Shown here in pieces: positions 1 through 5,656 of a DNA stretch of 6,228 nt. This stretch comes from Deltaproteobacteria bacterium. GTDB taxonomy: Bacteria > Desulfobacterota > Deferrimicrobia > Deferrimicrobiales > Deferrimicrobiaceae. Location: NCBI GenBank assembly GCA_003513855.1, contig DOTC01000070.1:1-6228 (forward strand), written 5' to 3'. Within the stretch, counting starts at the first letter, position 1, and each line of letters opens with the position of its first letter. A program made the translations under genes and the position numbers. The notes beneath the pieces are model-generated. The model saw only the letters and a program-made list of their open reading frames with translations, searched no databases and had not been told where the DNA came from.

Positions 1-698
1 GACTTGCGAACGACCGCCGTGATATTCCCGTCCTTCTTCCCCGTCACCTGAAGGATCCCCGCGAGGTAGCGCACGTATCCGGAAACCGGCCTCGGGGCAG
101 CGGATCGGACCGGTCCGCGAACCCGGTAGACGCCAAGGATCTGGCCCTCGGGGATCTCCTTGTCGAGAGAGAGGAAGACCCTGTCCGCTTCCGAGAAGGC
201 TTTCTTGTCCTCCTCACCGCCCTTTATCGAACCGATCCCCTTCGGCCGATCCGGCGTAAATTCCCCGGCGCGCACGAAAGCCTCCGGAGCGATCGAAAGC
301 GTCGGTTTCGGAGGCGGCTTTTCCGCTGCCGTGATCGCGGCGGTCGTCGCCGTCACGGCGGGCTGCCCCTGCGCCGCGGGAACGGGTTCCCTGACCTCCC
401 ATGCGTACTGCCGTGCAGGGGGGGGGAAGACCACGATATCGATCCCGGGGTAGATGTAATGGGGGTTCGTAAGGAACCGGTTCCGCTCCCAGAGATCCGG
501 CCAAAGCCAGGGAGAACCGAGGTATTGCCCGGAGAGATCCCAGAGCGTGTCTCCCTTGACGACAGAGTGAACGAGCCCTTCCGGGTATTCCGCCGGATTC
601 GCCGAGACCAGGCTCTCCTGCGCGGAACCCGCGACCGGAAGCAACAGGATCGTGCAAAGGACCGCAAGAACCGAAAGCCTCCCGCTCCATCTCTTCAT
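1..698 (-). CDS. Secreted LysM-domain protein, partial (3' end outside window)
   Basis: The reading frame opens at an ATG at 698 and stays open to the left edge, giving 232 codons without a stop. Residues 1-26 look like a signal peptide: a basic MKR start, a hydrophobic core and a GSA cleavage site before Q27. A LysM domain covers about residues 43-91, with the typical VKGDTLWDLS opening, a Trp-rich PWLWPDLWERN middle and a YPG turn before the last strand. A Pro/Ala-rich linker follows (about 103-135). Then comes a region of predicted beta strands (about 165-232) that I do not recognise as a named domain. LysM modules bind peptidoglycan or related glycans, so an envelope role is likely; the precise function is unknown. 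An AGGTG ribosome site lies 4 bases before the ATG. A promoter sits in the gap upstream, so this gene probably starts its own transcript. A C9 tract (GGG on the plus strand, 418-426) is read in frame as prolines. Confidence 0.85.
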   Translation of the reverse strand, partial: MKRWSGRLSVLAVLCTILLLPVAGSAQESLVSANPAEYPEGLVHSVVKGDTLWDLSGQYLGSPWLWPDLWERNRFLTNPHYIYPGIDIVVFPPPARQYAWEVREPVPAAQGQPAVTATTAAITAAEKPPPKPTLSIAPEAFVRAGEFTPDRPKGIGSIKGGEEDKKAFSEADRVFLSLDKEIPEGQILGVYRVRGPVRSAAPRPVSGYVRYLAGILQVTGKKDGNITAVVRK

Positions 699-735
699 GT
701 TTCACCTCGCTTGCGCCCTGCCGAAGGGACACAAA

Positions 736-775
736 ATTATATCTCAATTATGCTAAATAGTATTCCTTATGGCAA
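736..775 (-). promoter_or_regulatory. Sigma-70-type promoter for the LysM gene
   Basis: Read on the minus strand, a -35 box TTGCCA (775-770, 5 of 6 to consensus) is followed after exactly 17 bases by a -10 box CATAAT (752-747, 5 of 6). A start near position 740 would leave a leader of about 41 bases ending in the AGGTG ribosome site. A perfect TATAAT (741-736) lies just downstream but has no good -35 at 16-18 bases, so it may be incidental in AT-rich DNA. The assignment rests on consensus matching only. Confidence 0.6.
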
Positions 776-789
776 AAATTACATGCCAT
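769..789. repeat. Inverted repeat ATGGCA-N9-TGCCAT, candidate operator
   Basis: Two perfect 6-base arms (769-774 and 784-789) are separated by 9 bases, giving a 21-base dyad with an AT-rich centre. The left arm covers most of the -35 box of the TTGCCA/CATAAT promoter, and the spacer covers the weak -10 of the upstream candidate. A repressor bound here would block both. The arms are short, so chance occurrence cannot be excluded, and no regulator gene is in the window. Confidence 0.4.
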
Positions 790-804
790 TTTCATGAGAG
801 TCAA
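776..804 (-). promoter_or_regulatory. Possible second, weaker upstream promoter
   Basis: On the minus strand TTGACT (804-799, 5 of 6 to the -35 consensus) is followed after 17 bases by TAATTT (781-776), which matches only 3 of 6 at the -10. Shifting to TGTAAT gives 5 of 6 but loses the conserved second A and shortens the spacer to 15. It could be a tandem promoter for the LysM gene, or chance in an AT-rich gap. Confidence 0.3.
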
Positions 805-823
805 GCGGATTCTTTTCCCGGGC

Positions 824-838
824 GGCGGCTGCCCCGCC
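824..838 (-). terminator. GC hairpin at the end of tlyA, weak terminator candidate
   Basis: The transcript of tlyA would form a perfect 5-bp stem, GGCGG/CCGCC with loop GGCAG, beginning at the last base of the TAG stop codon. No U-tract follows (the next bases are GCCCGGGAAAAG), so it is not a standard intrinsic terminator. It might stabilise the 3' end or pause the polymerase. The operon could instead read through into the LysM gene. Confidence 0.22.
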
Positions 839-1623
839 TAGGGCCACCGCAGGTGAAGGAACACCTCGCGGTTCCCCCTGGAACCCCTCAAGCGGCTTTC
901 CGCCTCTCCGACAACGGAAAACCCGGACTCCCGGGCGAACTCCCGGACGGCACGCACGGCCCGCAGCCTCTTTTCCTCGTCGCGGACCACACCACCCTTC
1001 CCGACCGACCCTTTTCCCGCCTCGAACTGGGGTTTGACCAGCGCCACGACGTCGGCGCCGGGGAGCAGAAAAGCGCGCAGCGGGGGCAGGATATGGCGCA
1101 GGGAGATGAACGAGACGTCCACCGCGGCAAGGGATACCTTCTGCGGGAGAAGGTCGGCGGAGGCGTGCCGGAAATTCACCCGCTCCCGGAGGACGACTCT
1201 CGGGTTTCGGCGGAGCGAGTCGTCGAGGAGGGATTCCCCCACGTCGACCGCGAACACCCGCGCGGCGCCTCGCCGGAGGAGGCAATCCGTGAACCCCCCG
1301 GTGGATGCTCCCACGTCAAGCGCCACGGTACCCGCCGGAACGGAAAGCCCGAAGTCATCGAGCGCCCCGGCGAGCTTCTCACCGCCCCGCGAGACGAACG
1401 GCCGGGGCGACGGGGCGACGGCGATATCGAGGCCGGGCCTTGCGGGCGCCCCGCACTTCGTGACGACCTTGCCTGCGAGGAGGACGCGGCCGGCGAGGAT
1501 GAGGCCCTGCGCCTTCGCCCGGGTCTCCGCAAGGCCCCGGGCGACCAGCTCCGCGTCCAGGCGGTTCCCCCCCCCCTTCCTCCCCGGGGAGGCACGGCCG
1601 CTGCGGGACGGGGGATCAGACAA
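838..1623 (-). CDS. tlyA: TlyA family S4-domain rRNA (cytidine-2'-O)-methyltransferase
   Basis: The 261-residue product matches TlyA in length and layout. An N-terminal S4 RNA-binding domain (about 21-66, starting RLDAELVARGLAETR) is followed by an FtsJ-type Rossmann methyltransferase. The SAM-binding loop is DVGASTGGFTD (103-113). A K-D-K-E set typical of 2'-O-ribose methyltransferases is visible at K83 (SRGGEKL), D169 (AVDVSFIS), K197 (LVKPQFE) and E253 (NREVF); the spacing agrees with what I recall for mycobacterial TlyA. Characterised TlyA proteins methylate C1920 of 23S rRNA, and some also C1409 of 16S rRNA, and their loss gives capreomycin resistance. The old name haemolysin is probably misleading. 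The start used is TTG at 1623, overlapping the dxs stop by 8 bases. There is no clear ribosome site and no ATG or GTG between it and the S4 domain, so the exact start is uncertain. A G10 run falls at codons 16-19. Confidence 0.9.
   Translation of the reverse strand: MSDPPSRSGRASPGRKGGGNRLDAELVARGLAETRAKAQGLILAGRVLLAGKVVTKCGAPARPGLDIAVAPSPRPFVSRGGEKLAGALDDFGLSVPAGTVALDVGASTGGFTDCLLRRGAARVFAVDVGESLLDDSLRRNPRVVLRERVNFRHASADLLPQKVSLAAVDVSFISLRHILPPLRAFLLPGADVVALVKPQFEAGKGSVGKGGVVRDEEKRLRAVRAVREFARESGFSVVGEAESRLRGSRGNREVFLHLRWP
1567..1592. repeat. C10/G10 homopolymer next to a perfect 14-bp palindrome
   Basis: Ten consecutive C on the plus strand (1567-1576) read as G10 in the tlyA message, coding Lys-Gly-Gly-Gly in frame. 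Two bases further on, CCTCCCC/GGGGAGG (1579-1592) forms a perfect palindrome with no loop. Both lie between the presumed TTG start and the S4 domain of tlyA. Such tracts are prone to polymerase slippage and to sequencing length errors. Confidence 0.85.
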
Positions 1624-3553
1624 TCTTATCGAGCCGGGCCCGGATGCCGTTGAAGATCGACGGGAGCAGATTCCGCCCCTGGGAACAGAGGCGCGCGGCC
1701 TCCGCGATCACCGCATCCTCGGAAAGACCGTACGCCTCGCGCAGCTCGGCCTGCGATCCGTGCTCCACGAAGGTGTCCCGGACTCCGATCCGCCGGAACG
1801 CCTGGGGGTGCACGTCGTGCTCCTCGAGCATTTCGAGGACGGCGCTCCCGAACCCTCCCGCAAGGACGTGCTCCTCGACCGTCAACACCCGCCCGATGCG
1901 CTGGACCAGGGGGACGATGAGCGCGGCGTCCATCGGCTTGACGAAACGGGCGTCCACCACGGCGGCCGAGATGCCCCGCTTCCCGAGCTCCTCGGCGGCG
2001 ACCAGGGACGTGGCCACCGTGGAGCCGACGGCGAGGAGGAGGATCTCCTTTCCAACGGCGAGCAGCTCCCCCTTTCCCCACGGGACGGGCGCCGGATGGG
2101 GGGGGATGTCGACTCCCACGACGGGCCCCCGGGGGTATCGGATGGCGGCGGGCCGCCCGGCCCCGACGGCCGTCCGGAGCATCCGGACCAGCTCCGCCTC
2201 GTCCCTCGGCGCCATCAGCGACATGTTCGGGATGTGGCGCAGGTACGCGAGGTCGAACAGCCCCTGGTGCGTCGCCCCGTCCGCGCCGACGATCCCGCTG
2301 CGGTCGATGGCGAAGACGACGGGAAGGTTCTGGAGGCAGACGTCGTGGACGACCTGGTCGTACCCGCGCTGGAGGAAGGTGGAGTAGACCGCGACCACGG
2401 GGATCTTCCCCTCCCGGGCAAGCCCTGCGGCGAAGGTCACTGCGTGCGCCTCGGCGATGCCGACGTCGAAGAACCTGTCCGGGAAGGCATCGCGGAATTT
2501 CTCCAGGCCCGTCCCGCCGCACATGGCCGCGGTGATCGCCACCACGTCCGGATTCTCCCGGCCGATCCCCAGAATGGCGGACTCGAAGATGTCCGTGTAC
2601 GTGGGGAGGGGGCTATCCTCCGCGCCATTCCCCGTTACGGGGTCGAACGGCCCCACGCCGTGAAACCGCTCGGGGTTGGCCTCCGCCGGCGGGTACCCCT
2701 TCCCCTTCGAGGTCACCACGTGGACGAGGACGGGACCCTCGAGGTTTTCCAGGTTCTGGAAGGTTTTCACGAGGTCATCGAGATTGTGGCCGGAGATGGG
2801 GCCGACGTAGGTGAATCCGAGCTCCTCGAAGAGCAGCCCCGGCACGATGAACCCCTTGGTGAGCTCCTCGCCCCTCTTGACGATCCGGGCGAGCAGCTTC
2901 CCGTGGGGCATCGATTTGAGCAGCGTCTCGACGCGCTTCCGGAACGAGGTGTAGAACTTCCCCGTCATCATCCGGTTGAGGTACCCCGAGAGCGCCCCGA
3001 CGTTCTGGGAGATCGACCACTCGTTGTCGTTCAGGACCACGATGAGGTCCCGCTTCTGGTGTCCGGCCTGGTTCAGGCCCTCGAAGGAGAGGCCGGAGGA
3101 GAGCGACCCGTCGCCGATCACCGCGATGACCTTGTGGGTCTCCCGGTTCAGGTCCCTCGCCACCGCCAGCCCAAGCGCGGCGGAGATGGAGGTGCCGGAG
3201 TGCCCCGTCCCGAATGCGTCACACGGGTTCTCCGCGATCCGCGGGAAGCCGGAGATCCCCCCGTAGGTGCGAAGGGAGGGAAAGACCTCCTTCCTCCCCG
3301 TGAGGATCTTGTGGGCATAGGCCTGGTGGCCGACGTCCCAGACCACCCGGTCGTGCGGGCTCGAGAAGACGTAGTGGAGCGCGATCGACAGCTCGACGAC
3401 GCCCAGGCTCGACGCGAGGTGGCCGCCCGTGCGGGCGACGCTGTCGACGATCGTCCCGCGAATCTCCTCGGCGACGTTCGGAAGCTTCTCCCTCGGGATC
3501 TTCTTGAGGTCCTGTGCGGACTGAATGGTCGAAAGCAGACTTTCCCGGGTCAC
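1616..3553 (-). CDS. dxs: 1-deoxy-D-xylulose-5-phosphate synthase
   Basis: The 645-residue protein is full length for DXS, the thiamine-diphosphate enzyme that joins pyruvate and glyceraldehyde 3-phosphate, with loss of CO2, to start the cytosolic MEP isoprenoid pathway. The N-terminal domain holds H45 (TGGHLASSLG), H76 (DVGHQAYAHK), GHSGTSIS (117-124, where many homologues have GHSS) and the GDG...N cofactor motif (G147-G149 to N175/N177). The transketolase-like middle domain carries the catalytic Glu E368 in GIAEAH, R396 in YSTFLQRGYDQ and H429 in GADGATHQG. A C-terminal transketolase domain completes it. These positions are within a few residues of E. coli numbering as I recall it. The start is GTG at 3553, one base after the ispA stop (TGA-A-GTG), with an AAGGAG ribosome site inside the ispA end, 8 bases before the start. 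It overlaps the tlyA start by 8 bases. Confidence 0.97.
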   Translation of the reverse strand: MTRESLLSTIQSAQDLKKIPREKLPNVAEEIRGTIVDSVARTGGHLASSLGVVELSIALHYVFSSPHDRVVWDVGHQAYAHKILTGRKEVFPSLRTYGGISGFPRIAENPCDAFGTGHSGTSISAALGLAVARDLNRETHKVIAVIGDGSLSSGLSFEGLNQAGHQKRDLIVVLNDNEWSISQNVGALSGYLNRMMTGKFYTSFRKRVETLLKSMPHGKLLARIVKRGEELTKGFIVPGLLFEELGFTYVGPISGHNLDDLVKTFQNLENLEGPVLVHVVTSKGKGYPPAEANPERFHGVGPFDPVTGNGAEDSPLPTYTDIFESAILGIGRENPDVVAITAAMCGGTGLEKFRDAFPDRFFDVGIAEAHAVTFAAGLAREGKIPVVAVYSTFLQRGYDQVVHDVCLQNLPVVFAIDRSGIVGADGATHQGLFDLAYLRHIPNMSLMAPRDEAELVRMLRTAVGAGRPAAIRYPRGPVVGVDIPPHPAPVPWGKGELLAVGKEILLLAVGSTVATSLVAAEELGKRGISAAVVDARFVKPMDAALIVPLVQRIGRVLTVEEHVLAGGFGSAVLEMLEEHDVHPQAFRRIGVRDTFVEHGSQAELREAYGLSEDAVIAEAARLCSQGRNLLPSIFNGIRARLDKIV

Positions 3554-3554
3554 T

Positions 3555-4472
3555 TCACGATCTCCTTGTTGCTACGATTCGGACGATATCCCGGAGGGTT
3601 TCCGCTTCCCCCCCGAAGGGCGAAAGGGCCTGGAGCGCCTCCCCGCGAAGGGATTCCGCCCGCGCGCCGGCCTCCGCCATCCCCCGGACGGCGGGGTAGG
3701 TGAGCTTCCCCCGCGCCCTGTCCTTGGCCACCGTTTTCCCCATCTCCTCGAAGCTCCCCGTCTCGTCCAGGATGTCGTCGGTGATCTGGAACAGAAGCCC
3801 CAGCGCCCTCCCGTAGCGGGAAAGGCTTTCCACCTGGCTCCCGCTTCCGCCGCCCAGAATCCCTCCCATCGCGGCCGAGGCGGACAGGAGGGCCGCCGTC
3901 TTCCTCAGATCGATCTCCTCGATGGCGGACACCCCCTCCCCCGCCGGGGGGGCAAGATCCATCATCTGGCCGCCCGCCATCCCGGAAGCGCCCGCGGCGC
4001 GGGCCAAAAGCGCCGACGCCCGGACGGCCTTCGCCGGGTCCCTGCCGGCCAGGGGAGATTCCCCCATGACCCGGAACGCCTCGGTCAGGAGCGCGTCTCC
4101 CGCCAGGATGGCCACCGCCTCGCCGAACACCTTGTGGCAGGTGGGCCGCCCCCTGCGGTAATCGTCGTCGTCCATCGCCGGGAGATCGTCGTGGATCAGC
4201 GAGTAGGTGTGCACGTATTCCACCGAACACGCAAACGGGAGCAGATCCTTCTCCTCCCCGCCCACGGCGGCTCCCGCCGAAAGGAGCACGACCGGCCGGA
4301 TCCGCTTCCCGCCGGACGTCAGGGCGTACTCCATGGCATCCCGCAGGGGGGCGGGGATGGGGCACACGTCCGGCGAGAGGAACCCGAGCAGGCTCTCCTC
4401 GACGAGGGCCCGGAACCGCGCGAACGCCGCCGTGCCGAGGGTGCCCCCGGTCGCCTGCACGTCACTCCTCAT
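3555..4472 (-). CDS. ispA: Polyprenyl synthetase, farnesyl (or geranylgeranyl) diphosphate synthase
   Basis: The 305-residue protein is a short-chain trans-prenyltransferase that condenses isopentenyl diphosphate with allylic diphosphates, downstream of Dxs in isoprenoid synthesis. It shows GGKRIRP (54-60), the first Asp-rich motif DDLPAMD (95-101, the DDxxxxD spacing of bacterial type II enzymes), GQMMDL (168-173), KT (191-192) and the second Asp-rich motif DDILD (232-236). The segment YSLIHDDLPAMDDDD is, as I recall, the same as in E. coli IspA, which favours farnesyl diphosphate as product. Chain length cannot be settled by eye, and GGPP synthase is the alternative. The ATG at 4472 overlaps xseB by 11 bases and has a poor ribosome site. 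A GTG at 4460, one base after the xseB TGA and preceded by AGGAG, is a good alternative start giving 301 residues. Confidence 0.95.
   Translation of the reverse strand: MRSDVQATGGTLGTAAFARFRALVEESLLGFLSPDVCPIPAPLRDAMEYALTSGGKRIRPVVLLSAGAAVGGEEKDLLPFACSVEYVHTYSLIHDDLPAMDDDDYRRGRPTCHKVFGEAVAILAGDALLTEAFRVMGESPLAGRDPAKAVRASALLARAAGASGMAGGQMMDLAPPAGEGVSAIEEIDLRKTAALLSASAAMGGILGGGSGSQVESLSRYGRALGLLFQITDDILDETGSFEEMGKTVAKDRARGKLTYPAVRGMAEAGARAESLRGEALQALSPFGGEAETLRDIVRIVATRRS
4458..4470 (-). promoter_or_regulatory. Ribosome site and alternative GTG start of ispA
   Basis: On the minus strand GAGGAG, the last two codons of xseB, is followed by the xseB stop TGA, one base, then GTG at 4460. The TGA-N-GTG arrangement is the same as at the ispA/dxs junction, which supports GTG as the real start. 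The 4-base spacing from AGGAG is tight. The ATG at 4472 has only CCGGG directly in front of it. Confidence 0.45.
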
Positions 4473-4719
4473 CCCGGAGGATGTCGGCCTCGTCTTCCGT
4501 CCCGTTGACGACGACCCCGCCCGGTTTCCGCAGGAGCAGCTCGATCTTCCTGTCGGCGTCGTCCAGCCGCTTCTGGCAGAGGGCGGACAGCCGCATCCCC
4601 TCCTCGAAGAGCCGGATCGACTCTTCGAGCTTCGTCTCCCCCGACTCCAGCTTTGCGACGACGCCTTCCAGGCTCTTCAGAGCCTCCTCGAATGTGGGGT
4701 CCTTCCCCTTCGCCCGCAT
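4462..4719 (-). CDS. xseB: Exonuclease VII small subunit
   Basis: The 85-residue protein has the full XseB pattern: FEEALKSLEGVVAKLESGETKLEESIRLFEEGMRLSALCQKRLDDADRKIELL runs through residues 10-62 as a two-helix coiled hairpin, with an acidic tail after it. XseB binds the helical arms of XseA. The complex degrades single-stranded DNA from both ends into short oligonucleotides in the cytoplasm, in repair and recombination. The tail (about residues 63-85) is variable in the family. The ATG at 4719 is preceded by a GGGGGGA stretch that can serve as ribosome site. Its partner xseA lies upstream but is separated by the M23 peptidase gene, and xseB has its own promoter. Confidence 0.95.
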   Translation of the reverse strand: MRAKGKDPTFEEALKSLEGVVAKLESGETKLEESIRLFEEGMRLSALCQKRLDDADRKIELLLRKPGGVVVNGTEDEADILRDEE

Positions 4720-4742
4720 GCTTTCCCCCCGACGAATGGTTC

Positions 4743-4772
4743 ATTATATGGGTTGCCCCGGGAAACGGTCAA
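4743..4772 (-). promoter_or_regulatory. Strong sigma-70-type promoter for xseB-ispA-dxs-tlyA
   Basis: On the minus strand TTGACC (4772-4767, 5 of 6 to consensus) is followed after 18 bases by a perfect TATAAT (4748-4743). The TGA stop of the peptidase gene lies inside the -35 box. Transcription would begin near 4736, leaving a leader of about 16 bases that contains the G-rich ribosome site of xseB. The spacer holds an imperfect dyad, GTTTCCC-G-GGGCAAC. The near-consensus boxes in an otherwise GC-rich region make this the best promoter in the window. Confidence 0.7.
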
Positions 4773-5656
4773 CGCGAAGGAAGGGCCATCAGAAGCGACG
4801 GGTCGATCCGTCCTCCCGCGGCCCGGACGCTGAAGTGGATGTGGGGGCCCGTCGCCCGCCCGCTTGCGCCTACCGAGCCGATCCTTTGTCCGCGCACGAT
4901 CTTCTGACCTTCCGAGACAACGAATTCCCGGAGATGATAATAGACGCTGAACACGCCTCCCCCGTGGTCCAGCACCACCGAATTCCCCCCGAAGAACTGC
5001 TCCCCCGCGAACGCGACGGCGCCGTCCGCGGTCGCCACGACGGGCGTTCCCGCCGGGAGGGTAACGTCCACCCCGGCGTGGGGGCTGCGCGGCTCCCCGT
5101 TGATGATGCGCCGGGCGCCGAACCCCTTCGGTTGGAACCCTTCCACCGGCGGCAGGAACGGGAAGCTCCACACCGGGGGAGAGGAGACCCGCGAGAACCG
5201 CTCCGCCAGCCTCCTTGCTTCCCGGTCGATCCGCTCCAGGGTCGCCCGGTCGAACTGCGTCATCTCCTTCGAAAGAGTGAGCTCCTGGACGGGAAATGAT
5301 CCCTTCCGGATCACGAACTCCACGTCGAACCGGATCGCCTTCCCCTCCTCCATCGCCCGGATCGGAAGGACGGCCTTGCCGGGCGTCTCCAGGAGATCGA
5401 TCCCGATCAGTCCGACGAATCGCCCCGGCCCATCCTCCTTCATCGGGATCTCCTGCCCCTTCCAGATCATCACGACGCTGTCCGCCCGGGGCAGCGGCGA
5501 CACCTCCACGAGCACCGGTTCCCCCTGGGCAGGCCACCGGGAGGAGAGCCGAACCGGGAAAGGTCTCTCCGCCGCGGTCCCGGGATCGGCTCCGCCCCCG
5601 AAGGCGGGCGGAGAGAACGGAAGGAAAAGGAGAAGGGCAACAACGGCCGCCCTCAT
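4769..5656 (-). CDS. Secreted M23 family metallopeptidase (LytM/peptidoglycan hydrolase type)
   Basis: The 295-residue protein begins with a signal peptide (about 1-20: MR, hydrophobic core, then PPAFG before GGAD). An N-terminal beta-rich domain (about 35-115) resembles the domain often found before M23 peptidases. A helical charged connector follows (about 125-155). The C-terminal M23 domain (about 175-290) is complete: zinc ligands H193 and D197 in HAGVD, the active-site H241 in YYHL, and H272/H274 in the PHIHF motif. It therefore looks catalytically competent. Known relatives cut peptide cross-links of peptidoglycan in the periplasm; the substrate bond here is not shown. The ATG overlaps the xseA stop as ATGA, so it is probably translationally coupled to xseA. 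Its own stop lies inside the promoter for xseB. Confidence 0.93.
   Translation of the reverse strand: MRAAVVALLLFLPFSPPAFGGGADPGTAAERPFPVRLSSRWPAQGEPVLVEVSPLPRADSVVMIWKGQEIPMKEDGPGRFVGLIGIDLLETPGKAVLPIRAMEEGKAIRFDVEFVIRKGSFPVQELTLSKEMTQFDRATLERIDREARRLAERFSRVSSPPVWSFPFLPPVEGFQPKGFGARRIINGEPRSPHAGVDVTLPAGTPVVATADGAVAFAGEQFFGGNSVVLDHGGGVFSVYYHLREFVVSEGQKIVRGQRIGSVGASGRATGPHIHFSVRAAGGRIDPSLLMALPSR

Noticed and set aside
214..747. Minus-strand frames of 177 and 104 codons overlapping the LysM gene.
   Set aside because: The LysM frame, opening at 698 and running off the left edge, has the signal peptide, the domain and the ribosome site. The others are its out-of-frame shadows.
771..788. A possible sigma-54 promoter, TGGCATG followed by TTGCC on the minus strand.
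   Set aside because: The distance between the GG and GC elements is two bases longer than the strict sigma-54 spacing, and the same bases are better explained by the inverted repeat and the sigma-70 boxes.
769..793. The ATGGCA/TGCCAT dyad as an intrinsic terminator, since TTTT follows it on the plus strand.
   Set aside because: No plus-strand gene would use it, and on the minus strand the T-run is inside the loop instead of after the stem.
838..1623. Haemolysin/toxin function for the TlyA-like protein.
   Set aside because: The S4 domain, the SAM loop and the K-D-K-E residues point to an rRNA 2'-O-methyltransferase. The haemolysin name comes from early phenotypes.
2098..2105. A G8 run within dxs, and a G9 run at 418-426 in the LysM gene, as contingency loci.
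   Set aside because: Both are read in frame in conserved or intact sequence, are not at the gene start, and are not surprising at this GC content.
1034..3703. An 889-codon open frame on the plus strand, antisense to tlyA and dxs.
   Set aside because: It has low-complexity Arg/Asp/Gly/Pro-rich translation without recognisable domains, and it lies opposite two clearly conserved genes. Long antisense frames are expected in GC-rich DNA with strong third-position bias.
3525..5299. Plus-strand open frames of 200-330 codons opposite ispA, xseB and the peptidase gene.
   Set aside because: They mirror the codon bias of the minus-strand genes, show no domain, signal or ribosome site, and overlap well-supported genes along their full length.
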